NCBI GenBank assembly: GCA_934486965.1
Contig: CAKSQP010000019.1
Location: 1 to 20,213, forward strand
DNA: 20,213 nt
Source: an uncultured Eubacteriales bacterium
GTDB taxonomy: Bacteria; Bacillota; Clostridia; Oscillospirales; UBA644
Direction: 5' to 3'
The notes below the pieces were generated by a model. That model did not search any database, was not told the DNA's origin, and was given only the letters and a program-made list of their open reading frames with translations. This document shows positions 13,864 through 20,213 of this stretch, piece after piece. The first letter of the stretch is position 1. Every line of letters starts with the position of its first letter. Position numbers and translations under genes: made by a program.

Positions 13864-15603
13864 ATGGCTGACATAAATCTTAAAATAAACGGAATGCCCG
13901 TAACGGCGCCCAAGGGTTCGACTATCCTTGAAGCCGCAAACCTCGCGGGTATCAAAATTCCCACCCTCTGCTTTCTTAAGGACATAAACGCTATCGGCGC
14001 ATGCCGTATCTGCGTTGTCGAAGTCAAGGGAGCAAGAAGCCTTGTTGCCTCCTGCGTTTACCCTGTAAACGAGGGTATGGAAGTATTTACCAACACCGAA
14101 AAAGTAAGAGAATCGAGAAAAATGACTCTCGAACTTCTTCTTTCGACCCACGAACGCAAGTGTCTTTCCTGCGCAAGAAGCCAGAACTGCGAACTGCAGA
14201 CTCTCGCTCTTGAATACGGAATCGAAGACGCGGGCGAATTCGACGGTTTCAAACCCGAATACGACAAAGACGAAAACGATTATCTTATCAGAGACAACAA
14301 CAAATGTATCCTCTGCCGCCGTTGCGTAGCGGTCTGTAAGCATACGCAGGGTGCAGGCGTTATCGGCGCTAACGAAAGAGGTATAAACACCAACATCGGC
14401 TGTGCTTTCGATATGAACCTTGCAAAGACCTCCTGTATCGCGTGCGGACAGTGCGTCGCGGTTTGTCCGACAGGCGCTCTCACCGAAAAGGACGATACAA
14501 AGCTCGTCTGGGACGCTCTTTCCGACGAATCGAAACATGTCGTTATCGCTCCCGCTCCCTCTGTCAGAGTACAGATAGGCGAAGAATTCGGCAATCCGAT
14601 AGGAACAAACGCAGAAGGCAAAATGGTCGCCGCTATGCGCCGTCTCGGATTTGACGCGGTTGTCGACGTCGACGTTGCGGCTGACGTAACGATAATCGAA
14701 GAAGGCACCGAATTCATAAACAGAGTTCAGAACGGCGGAGCGCTTCCCCTTATCACCTCCTGTTCTCCGGGCTGGGTCAAATACTGCGAACACTACTTCC
14801 CCGAATTTATCCCCAACCTTTCCTCCTGCAAATCTCCGCAGGGTATGTACGGCGCTCTGATGAAGAGTTACTATGCGGAAAAGAAAGGCATTGACCCGAA
14901 AGATATATTTGTCGTAAGTGTAATGCCCTGTACCGCAAAGAAATTCGAAAGGACCCGCGAGGGTTATTCCGTCGACGGTCTCTGCGATATAGACGCGGCT
15001 CTTACAACAAGAGAACTTGCGAAAATGATAAAGCGCGCAGGTCTCAACTTCAACGCTCTTCCCGATGAAGAATTCGATCCGATATTCGGCGGCGCAACAG
15101 GCGCGGGCCACATTTTCGGAGCGTCGGGCGGCGTTATGGAAGCGGCTCTCCGTACGGTAGTCGAAAAACTCGAAAACAAAGAACTTCCCGCTCTCGACTT
15201 CAAAGAAGTCAGAGGTATGGAGGGCATAAAAGAAGCGACCTACAAAGTTGCGGGCATGGACGTTAAACTTGCCGTTGCCTCGGGAACTGCAAACGCTGCA
15301 AAACTTCTCAACAAAATAAAGAACGGCGAAGCGGAATACCACTTCATTGAAATAATGGCTTGCCCCGGCGGCTGCGTAAACGGAGGCGGACAGCCTATCC
15401 ACGACGCATACACCAGAGCAAATGTCGATATCCGCGGACTCCGCGCGGCGGCTCTTTATAAGGAAGACGCCGACAGCGCTCTGAGAAAATCGCACGAATC
15501 CCCCGTCGTAAAAGAACTTTACGAAACTTATCTCGGCGAAGCGGGCGGACACAAGGCTCATCACCTTCTGCACACCACCTACGTTCCGAGAAAGAAAAAC
15601 TGA
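13864..15603 (+). CDS. hydA: HydA, catalytic subunit of NAD-linked [FeFe] hydrogenase
   Basis: The 579-residue enzyme has a [2Fe-2S] domain (Cys36, 47, 50, 64), the His-Cys3 [4Fe-4S] site (His96, Cys100, 103, 109), a 2[4Fe-4S] domain (Cys148, 151, 154, 158 and 191, 194, 197, 201) and the H-cluster domain. L2 is VMPCTAKK (Cys356) and L3 is IMACPGGCVNGGG (Cys500, 504). L1 reads TSCSPGW: Cys300 aligns with the proton-donor Cys299 of CpI, while Ser301 aligns with cluster ligand Cys300. Length and domains match CpI-size (M3) enzymes without the C-terminal [2Fe-2S] extension of Thermotoga HydA. It reduces protons to H2 or oxidises H2 together with HydB and HydC. AGGAGG seven bases before the ATG favours 13864 over the GTG one codon earlier. 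It is the last gene of the operon. Confidence 0.97.
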   Translation: MADINLKINGMPVTAPKGSTILEAANLAGIKIPTLCFLKDINAIGACRICVVEVKGARSLVASCVYPVNEGMEVFTNTEKVRESRKMTLELLLSTHERKCLSCARSQNCELQTLALEYGIEDAGEFDGFKPEYDKDENDYLIRDNNKCILCRRCVAVCKHTQGAGVIGANERGINTNIGCAFDMNLAKTSCIACGQCVAVCPTGALTEKDDTKLVWDALSDESKHVVIAPAPSVRVQIGEEFGNPIGTNAEGKMVAAMRRLGFDAVVDVDVAADVTIIEEGTEFINRVQNGGALPLITSCSPGWVKYCEHYFPEFIPNLSSCKSPQGMYGALMKSYYAEKKGIDPKDIFVVSVMPCTAKKFERTREGYSVDGLCDIDAALTTRELAKMIKRAGLNFNALPDEEFDPIFGGATGAGHIFGASGGVMEAALRTVVEKLENKELPALDFKEVRGMEGIKEATYKVAGMDVKLAVASGTANAAKLLNKIKNGEAEYHFIEIMACPGGCVNGGGQPIHDAYTRANVDIRGLRAAALYKEDADSALRKSHESPVVKELYETYLGEAGGHKAHHLLHTTYVPRKKN

Positions 15604-15606
15604 TTA

Positions 15607-15642
15607 AAAAAACCGTCTCTTCGGAGACGGTTTTTTCTTTTT
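15607..15642 (+). terminator. Strong terminator of the hydrogenase operon
   Basis: A perfect 13-bp stem (15607-15619 with 15624-15636) is capped by a TTCG tetraloop closed by C-G, one of the most stable RNA hairpins. It is followed by a T-rich tract. It begins four bases after the hydA stop. Confidence 0.95.
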
Positions 15643-15707
15643 AACTGCCGACTAAATTTACGTTCGGCGGAAAAAATGAACATATACCGACAAAAACGCC
15701 GTAATCA

Positions 15708-15736
15708 TTGACAAACACCGCATATTCTGTTAAAAT
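15708..15736 (+). promoter_or_regulatory. Near-consensus sigma-A promoter of the M29/rsmE operon
   Basis: Perfect TTGACA (15708-15713), a 17-base spacer and TAAAAT (15731-15736) with an upstream TG at 15728-15729 form a strong promoter. The start codon follows 24 bases after the -10 box, with GAGGTG as the ribosome site. The 157-base gap between hydA and this gene holds only the hydA terminator and this promoter. Confidence 0.88.
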
Positions 15737-15760
15737 TCAAGATACACGAGGTGATTTTTT

Positions 15761-16987
15761 ATGAATAAGACAAGACTTAAAAAATTCGCAAAACTCATAG
15801 CGAACACAGGAGTTCATGTTCAGAAAGGGCAGGACGTCGTTATCCGCGCGGAAACAGACCAGCCCGATTTCGTATATATGGTAGCCGAAGAATGTTACAG
15901 GGCGGGAGCAAGAAAAGTCGAAATAGACTTTTCCTATACGCCTATCCAGAAACTGCACACTAAATACAGAAAAGCGAAAGTCCTCGGTTCTCTTGAAGAC
16001 TGGGAAGTCGAAAAACTCAGACACAGAGCCGAAACTTTGCCGTGCATGATATATCTCCTTTCCGAAGACCCCGACGGGCTCAACGGAATGGATCAGGAAA
16101 AATACGGAAAAGCGATGCAGGAGCGCTATAAGGTAATAAAGCCATTCCGCGACTCAATGGATAACAAATATCAATGGTGTATCGCCGCCGTCCCCGGAAA
16201 AGCATGGGCAAAGAAGATTTTCCCGAACGACAGACCGTCCGTAGCAGTCGAGAAACTCTGGGAAGCGATTCTTACGACCTCCCGCTGCACGACAGACGAC
16301 CCGATAAAGGAATGGGACGACCACAACGCAGACCTTGACGCAAGATGCAAATTCTTAAACAGCCTCAAAATAAAAACTCTTGAATATAAATCCTCAAACG
16401 GCACCGATTTCAAAGTCGGGCTTATGCCGAACGGAATGTTTTTGGGCGGCGGAGAGACGTCTCTCAAAGGCGTTTATTATAATCCCAACATTCCCTCCGA
16501 GGAAGTTTTCACGACCCCGATGAGAGGCGAAGCCGAAGGTATAGTTTATTCGTCAAAACCGCTTTCTTACAGCGGCGAACTTATCGAAAACTTCTCGATA
16601 AGATTTGAAAAAGGGAAAGCCATCGAAGTAAAAGCCGAAAAGAACGAAGAACTTCTCAAGCAACTCATTTCGCTCGACGAAGGCTCCGCATATCTCGGAG
16701 AATGTGCTCTTGTCCCCTACGATTCCCCGATAAGAAACAGCGAAATTCTTTTCTTCAACACTCTGTTTGACGAAAACGCAGCCTGCCACCTTGCTTTGGG
16801 CAGGGGCTTTACGAACTGCGTTAAAGACTATGAAAATTACACAAAAGAAGAACTTCACGCAATGGGCGTAAACGACTCGATGCAGCACGAAGACTTCATG
16901 ATAGGAACAAAAGACCTTTCCATTATTGCAACGACCGAAGACGGCAGAAAGGTTCAGATATTCAAAGACGGAAACTGGGCGTTCTGA
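15761..16987 (+). CDS. M29-family (AmpS/AmpT-like) leucyl aminopeptidase
   Basis: The 408-residue cytosolic metallo-aminopeptidase has the M29 motifs: PSEEVFTTP (Glu247/Glu248), LGECALV (Glu314), ACHLALGRGF (His343) and MQHEDFMIGT (His376, Asp378). Numbering is within two residues of the ligands reported for Thermus AmpT as I remember them. The tyrosine expected seven residues after the first His is Phe350 here. The enzyme should remove N-terminal residues from peptides using two metal ions, usually Co or Zn. It has no signal peptide. It is the first gene behind a strong promoter, and rsmE starts one base after its stop, so the two share a transcript. The length is typical of the family. Confidence 0.94.
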   Translation: MNKTRLKKFAKLIANTGVHVQKGQDVVIRAETDQPDFVYMVAEECYRAGARKVEIDFSYTPIQKLHTKYRKAKVLGSLEDWEVEKLRHRAETLPCMIYLLSEDPDGLNGMDQEKYGKAMQERYKVIKPFRDSMDNKYQWCIAAVPGKAWAKKIFPNDRPSVAVEKLWEAILTTSRCTTDDPIKEWDDHNADLDARCKFLNSLKIKTLEYKSSNGTDFKVGLMPNGMFLGGGETSLKGVYYNPNIPSEEVFTTPMRGEAEGIVYSSKPLSYSGELIENFSIRFEKGKAIEVKAEKNEELLKQLISLDEGSAYLGECALVPYDSPIRNSEILFFNTLFDENAACHLALGRGFTNCVKDYENYTKEELHAMGVNDSMQHEDFMIGTKDLSIIATTEDGRKVQIFKDGNWAF

Positions 16988-16988
16988 T

Positions 16989-17708
16989 ATGAAGATATTC
17001 ATACCCGAAGCCGAAGAAAAGACTTCCGTATTTCTTTCGGGAGAGGACGCAAGACACCTGTTTGCCCACCGTCCTCAGCCCGAAGACCCCGTTTTCTGCG
17101 GAGACGGACAAGAAAACAACTATAACGGCAGGATAGAAAAAATAACGAAAGACGGCGTTTATATCTTAATAGAAGAAAAGATCCCGTTTTCGCGTCCGAA
17201 AGCCGAAATTACGCTTTTCGCCGCACTGTTAAAAGGCGACAAGAACGAATTTGTCATTCAGAAAGCGACCGAACTCGGCGTTTCGAAAATAGTGTTTTTC
17301 GAATCCGACAACTGCGTAATGCGGCTTGACGAAAAGAAAAAAGACGGCAAAAAAGAGCGTTTCGAAAAAATTGCAAGGCAGGCGGCAATGCAATGCGGCA
17401 GAGACACACTCCCCGAAATCGGAGATTTTACCGATTTTGACGGGATTTTCGACACAAACCGACCAGTTTTCTTCTATGAAAACGCAAAGGCACTCGGCAA
17501 GCCTCTTTTTTCGGAATATCTGAAAAACAACGCAATAAAAGACAGATTTTCGTTTATCGTAGGTCCCGAGGGCGGATTTTCGGAAAAAGAAGTACGGGTA
17601 GCCCTTGAAAAAGCCGAAACGGTTTCTCTCGGAGAAAGAATTCTGCGTGCGGAGACCGTCCCGATAGCGGTGCTTTCGGTTATTGCGGCGGCTATCGGCG
17701 AAATGTAA
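16989..17708 (+). CDS. rsmE: 16S rRNA m3U1498 methyltransferase RsmE
   Basis: The 239-residue SPOUT-class methyltransferase has an N-terminal PUA-like beta domain (about 1-70) and the family elements LLKGDKNEFVIQKATELGV (80-98), VGPEGGFSEKE (191-201) and LGERILRAETVPI (214-226). These form the trefoil-knot S-adenosylmethionine site. It methylates N3 of U1498 of 16S rRNA in assembled 30S subunits. The ATG at 16989 begins one base after the aminopeptidase stop. There is no separate strong ribosome site, which suggests translational coupling. The N-terminal domain is slightly divergent, but all catalytic-domain signatures are intact. Confidence 0.95.
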   Translation: MKIFIPEAEEKTSVFLSGEDARHLFAHRPQPEDPVFCGDGQENNYNGRIEKITKDGVYILIEEKIPFSRPKAEITLFAALLKGDKNEFVIQKATELGVSKIVFFESDNCVMRLDEKKKDGKKERFEKIARQAAMQCGRDTLPEIGDFTDFDGIFDTNRPVFFYENAKALGKPLFSEYLKNNAIKDRFSFIVGPEGGFSEKEVRVALEKAETVSLGERILRAETVPIAVLSVIAAAIGEM

Positions 17709-17718
17709 GGAGACAGAG

Positions 17719-18750
17719 ATGAAAAAAATAACGACATTTTTTCTTGCGGCAATAATGCTTTTTGCCTTGTCCGTTCCGACTTTTGCGGAAGAAACGGAAT
17801 TAAAAAAGAGCATTTCGGCGGCAAATAAATTCCTGACGGACGAAGCGCCCGACGCCGAAACTTTCGACGAAACGATCTCCTTTGCGGAAGCAGGGCTTAT
17901 AGGTGAAACGACAAAGATATACATAGTAAAAGCCGACGAGACCGACGCTCAGAAACTTTCGGAATACATTCTTTTGCAAAAAGCGTTCGGCGAAAGCGTC
18001 CTGCTTTCCGAAAATTCAAAAGAAGACTACGGCGACAGGCTTATACTATTGCAAAAAGACGACGGTTCTTTCGGAGATATCAAAGCGAGCGTCTATTCCG
18101 TCGCAGCACTTTTCGCAACAGGCAAAAAGACAATAAAGAACGCGAAAAAGCCTTATGAAGAAGCCGACGCGATAAACTTTATAATCTCGTCGCAGAACGA
18201 GGACGGAAGTATCGGAGACAGGGACGTTTCCGTAAAAGCGGCGGCGGTTTTATGGCAGTATAAATCCTCCGAAAATGCATCTCAGGCGCTTGACAAACTC
18301 GAAAAATACTTTATCGCGCTGACCGAAAGCGACAGTCCCGAAGACGTCGCGGCAGGGCTTTGCGGACTTACCGACAAAAACTACGGAGAGACGACCGCCG
18401 AGATGACCGCGGCGATAAACAAACTCATTGCCCTTCAGAACGAAGACGGTGGATTTGCGCCTGTAAAAGGTGAAAAATCCGACTTAAAACTCACCGAAAA
18501 GATATTCGAAGCGCTCGAATCGGTAAGGTACACCGTAACTCCTTTCAACGCGGTAATAAACGGAGTGAAATTCTCAAATACCGGCATCGATTTTTCCGCT
18601 CTCAAACCCATGATAATTCTTTACGCAGTGCTTGTCGTCTGCTCGATAGGCGTATGGATCTTCATTATGAAAAGAAAGCCGAAGAGAGGAACTCTTGAAG
18701 ACGCAAAACGGCTCGCGGAAGAAAAACTTGATAAAGCCGAGGAAAAATAA
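17719..18750 (+). CDS. Secreted, membrane-anchored protein with prenyltransferase/terpene-cyclase-like repeats
   Basis: The 343-residue protein has a signal peptide (1-23, cleavage likely after TFA) and an extracellular part of about 270 residues. A membrane helix lies at about 297-317, and a positively charged cytoplasmic tail of 26 residues ends the protein. The extracellular part holds three Q-x-x-D-G-x repeats: LQKDDGSFGD (111-120), SQNEDGSIGD (158-167) and LQNEDGGF (239-246). They are the signature of alpha/alpha-toroid domains of the squalene-cyclase/prenyltransferase type. No DxDD cyclase acid motif or prenyltransferase zinc set is visible, so a binding or scaffold role is as likely as an enzymatic one. 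AGGAGA precedes the ATG at 17719, ten bases after rsmE. An upstream in-frame start would lie within rsmE. I do not know its function. Confidence 0.85.
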   Translation: MKKITTFFLAAIMLFALSVPTFAEETELKKSISAANKFLTDEAPDAETFDETISFAEAGLIGETTKIYIVKADETDAQKLSEYILLQKAFGESVLLSENSKEDYGDRLILLQKDDGSFGDIKASVYSVAALFATGKKTIKNAKKPYEEADAINFIISSQNEDGSIGDRDVSVKAAAVLWQYKSSENASQALDKLEKYFIALTESDSPEDVAAGLCGLTDKNYGETTAEMTAAINKLIALQNEDGGFAPVKGEKSDLKLTEKIFEALESVRYTVTPFNAVINGVKFSNTGIDFSALKPMIILYAVLVVCSIGVWIFIMKRKPKRGTLEDAKRLAEEKLDKAEEK

Positions 18751-18773
18751 CAAAAAATTCGCATATTCCGTCC

Positions 18774-18802
18774 TTGACACGGCAAGGCGAATGGAGTATA
18801 CT
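18774..18802 (+). promoter_or_regulatory. Consensus promoter of the DUF1292 gene, overlapped by an inverted repeat
   Basis: Perfect TTGACA (18774-18779), a 17-base spacer and TATACT (18797-18802) form a near-ideal sigma-A promoter. The inverted repeat CCTTG-N6-CAAGG (18772-18776 and 18783-18787) covers the -35 box and could be an operator. The 83-base gap has no terminator for the preceding gene. Confidence 0.85.
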
Positions 18803-18833
18803 GTTTCTATAACAATGAAAGAAGGTAAAACCC

Positions 18834-19232
18834 ATGGAAGATACAAATAAAAACTGTTGCTGCTGCGGCGGTGAGCACGAACACGACTGCACGGAGCATG
18901 ACTGCCACGAACACGACTGCGGCTGCGGTTGCGGCTGCGAAGGCGAAGACGACGGCTGGATAACCCTTTACGACGAAGACGGAAAAGAAACCGATTTCTT
19001 CATTATCGACGGCGTTGAACATAACGATAAAATGTATATCGCGCTTGTCGAAGACCCCGACTCAAGCGAAGAGTTCATTCTTTTAAGAGCCGACACCGAT
19101 GAAAACGGCGAGGATTTCTTCAACACCATAGAAGACGAAGAAGAATTCAATACCGTCGTAGACCTTCTCCAGAAAAAGATGGAAGAAGACGGACTCGGGG
19201 CTTTCGAACTCGAAGCGGAAGACGAAGAATAA
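18834..19232 (+). CDS. DUF1292 (UPF0473-like) protein with Cys/His-rich N-terminal extension
   Basis: The 132-residue, very acidic protein has a DUF1292 domain from about residue 41 (WITLYDEDGKETDFFIIDGV) to 120. The function of this domain is unknown; it is widespread in Firmicutes, often beside ruvX-type genes. Residues 8-35 are unusual, with ten Cys and five His in 28 positions: CCCC at 8-11, three EHDC units in a five-residue period (16-19, 21-24, 26-29), then alternating Cys-Gly (29-35). This looks like a metal-binding or metal-buffering tail and is rare in ordinary DUF1292 proteins as I know them. AGAAGG precedes the ATG, and a consensus promoter drives the gene. The 6S RNA starts about ten bases after the stop. 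Confidence 0.87.
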   Translation: MEDTNKNCCCCGGEHEHDCTEHDCHEHDCGCGCGCEGEDDGWITLYDEDGKETDFFIIDGVEHNDKMYIALVEDPDSSEEFILLRADTDENGEDFFNTIEDEEEFNTVVDLLQKKMEEDGLGAFELEAEDEE

Positions 19233-19240
19233 TAAAAAAA

Positions 19241-19444
19241 GAACCTGCGGGATCCGTGTGTTCGCAATATAAAAAACCTACACTTTCACTAATGGGATTT
19301 CTGCTTCGGTTACGGGTATGCAGGCCTCCCTCGCAAGAGGACGTTGGAAGCACAAAATAACCGAGAGATCTTACCCAACCTGGTTTAACCCGGTTTTGAA
19401 ATTTATTGCGATGTTAATCACGATCCGGCGGGTCATTCTTTTTT
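19241..19444 (+). ncRNA. ssrS: 6S RNA (RNA polymerase-binding regulator)
   Basis: The 200-base stretch folds as a 6S RNA. The closing stem pairs 19243-19248 with 19428-19433, 19250-19254 with 19422-19426, and 19256-19258 with 19419-19421. A second stem follows, TCGCAATA (19262-19269) with TATTGCGA (19404-19411). A large central bubble separates it from the apical stem TCGGTTA (19306-19312) with TAACCGA (19358-19364), which encloses a CCTC/GAGG hairpin. On the 3' side of the bubble a small hairpin forms (19377-19395), as in known 6S RNAs. A run of six T (19439-19444) follows the closing stem and may end the transcript. 6S RNA mimics an open promoter and sequesters housekeeping polymerase in stationary phase. 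No clear separate promoter was found, so it may be processed from the DUF1292 transcript. Both ends are approximate. Confidence 0.8.
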
Positions 19445-19468
19445 GGGGAAACGGGGATATAAATTAAA

Positions 19469-20213
19469 ATGGCAACACACCATACGATAGCCGCCGATTC
19501 GAAATTTTCGGCACATCAAAGGTTAACTATCATATTTTGTTTCTTTGCGTATGTCTGCACCTATCTTATAAGGGTAAACGTTTCCGTGGCGCTTCCTCTG
19601 CTTGCCGAAGAAATAGGCATGCCGACAAGCACGCAGGGAATTCTTTCGGGTTCGTTTTTATGGTGCTATGCGCTCGGGCAACTTGTTTTCGGAAGACTCG
19701 GAGACAGGCTTTCGGGAAAACGCCTGATGTTTACGGGTCTTTGCGGCTCGGCAGTCTGCAATCTTACTTTCGGACTGCTGTCAAACCATACCGCGCTTAT
19801 AGTAACATGGGCGATAAACGGTATTTTCCAGTCGATGATATGGTCGCCGCTCGTACATACCCTCTCGATAAATTTCAGAGGTAAAAAACTTGTCCGCGCA
19901 ACAGCATATCTGCCGTTTGCAATAGTCATAGGCTATATGCTCGCATGGGGACTTTCTTCGATATATTCGATGTATTTCAGTTGGAGAACGATATTTATAG
20001 TTCCCGCGGTTATATGTTTTATTTTCTGCGGATTTTTCCTCGTCTTCTTCAAGGAAGTCAAGAGAACTCCCGAAGAAAAGGAAATGCTCAAAAAGCACGC
20101 CGAAATAACCGACGAACACCCGAGAGTAATGTCGGACAAAACCGTCGTTCTTGTAATAATACTGTCCCTCGCGTGCGCTGTGACCCACGGCATGATAAGA
20201 GAAAGCATAAACT
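19469..20213 (+). CDS. MFS transporter of the organophosphate:phosphate antiporter (GlpT/UhpT-like) type, 3' truncated
   Basis: The frame stays open from the ATG at 19469 to the window end (248 complete codons). The visible part covers about six membrane helices and the central loop. Helix 1 contains TYLIRVNVSVALP, whose Arg35 matches the phosphate-binding Arg45 of E. coli GlpT (YLVRKNF). MFS motif A is GRLGDRLSGKR at 75-85, and the charged central loop runs from about 195 to 224. The last visible residues, HGMIRES, enter helix 7 with Arg244 near where the second phosphate-binding Arg of GlpT lies. It probably exchanges a phosphorylated organic compound such as a sugar or glycerol phosphate for phosphate. 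The substrate cannot be told. The ribosome site is weak (GGGG about 13 bases upstream). The gene starts 25 bases after the 6S RNA. Confidence 0.88.
   Translation, partial: MATHHTIAADSKFSAHQRLTIIFCFFAYVCTYLIRVNVSVALPLLAEEIGMPTSTQGILSGSFLWCYALGQLVFGRLGDRLSGKRLMFTGLCGSAVCNLTFGLLSNHTALIVTWAINGIFQSMIWSPLVHTLSINFRGKKLVRATAYLPFAIVIGYMLAWGLSSIYSMYFSWRTIFIVPAVICFIFCGFFLVFFKEVKRTPEEKEMLKKHAEITDEHPRVMSDKTVVLVIILSLACAVTHGMIRESIN

Noticed and set aside
13258..15573. A 771-codon open frame on the minus strand opposite hydA and the end of hydB.
   Set aside because: It is fully antisense to two intact, well-recognised enzymes. Its product is a low-quality mix rich in Phe, Arg, Ser and Val with no recognisable domain and no ribosome site. 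Long antisense frames arise from the biased codon use of the real genes.
18772..18787. CCTTG-N6-CAAGG hairpin as a terminator for the toroid-repeat gene.
   Set aside because: The stem is only five base pairs and no T run follows. It overlaps the -35 box of the next promoter, so an operator role is more plausible.
19241..19468. A riboswitch or T-box leader for the transporter gene.
   Set aside because: No T-box (GGTGG-type) sequence or known riboswitch core was recognised, and the long closing stem with a central bubble fits 6S RNA. A T run ends it before the transporter start.

Overview
The window looks like a chromosomal piece of a strictly anaerobic, Gram-positive-type bacterium of the class Clostridia, probably an uncultured gut lineage. 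The evidence is strong AGGAGG-type ribosome binding sites, sigma-A-like promoters, a NAD-linked HydABC [FeFe] hydrogenase with the regulatory gene set that often accompanies it in Clostridia, a 6S RNA, and clostridial-type FtsH, M29 aminopeptidase and DUF1292 genes. GC content is near half by eye. I cannot name a species.

Left part (1-5992). The 3' end of a beta-rich, probably surface-exposed protein ends at a clear terminator. The following genes are on the minus strand. A lipid/diacylglycerol-kinase-family gene has its own extended -10 promoter. A tightly spaced group is transcribed in the order M14-peptidase-like protein, OmpR-type response regulator, short-loop histidine kinase, ftsH, and ends at a hairpin after ftsH. 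The M14-like protein has lost every catalytic residue I can align.

Middle (6016-7237). A divergent two-gene unit encodes a Nudix ADP-ribose pyrophosphatase and an overlapping LexA-like regulator. The regulator seems to lack the catalytic lysine needed for self-cleavage. A terminator follows.

Hydrogenase operon (7301-15642). One promoter, followed by a cluster of TATCTATA-like repeats in the 5' leader, precedes ten genes: hydC, a DRTGG protein, an RsbW-like ATPase, a putative sensory (group D-like) [FeFe]-hydrogenase homologue, a second DRTGG protein, a PHP phosphoesterase, a second GHKL ATPase (broken here), a thioredoxin-like [2Fe-2S] protein, hydB and hydA. A strong UUCG terminator closes it. 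HydABC should couple NADH and ferredoxin oxidation to H2 formation, or the reverse. The genes between hydC and hydB look like a dedicated sensing and control module of largely unassigned biochemistry. This is the most interesting system in the window. Two details stand out: the second ATPase carries an internal frame-shifting deletion, and HydA has TSCSP in place of TSCCP at the H-cluster.

Right part (15708-20213). An M29 aminopeptidase, rsmE and a secreted membrane-anchored protein with prenyltransferase-like repeats form an operon behind a near-consensus promoter. A DUF1292 protein with a Cys/His-rich N-terminal extension has its own consensus promoter. A 6S RNA follows, and then the start of an organophosphate:phosphate-antiporter-type MFS transporter that runs off the end. 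No tRNA, rRNA, CRISPR array or insertion sequence was seen, and no gene-free stretch exceeds 300 bases.
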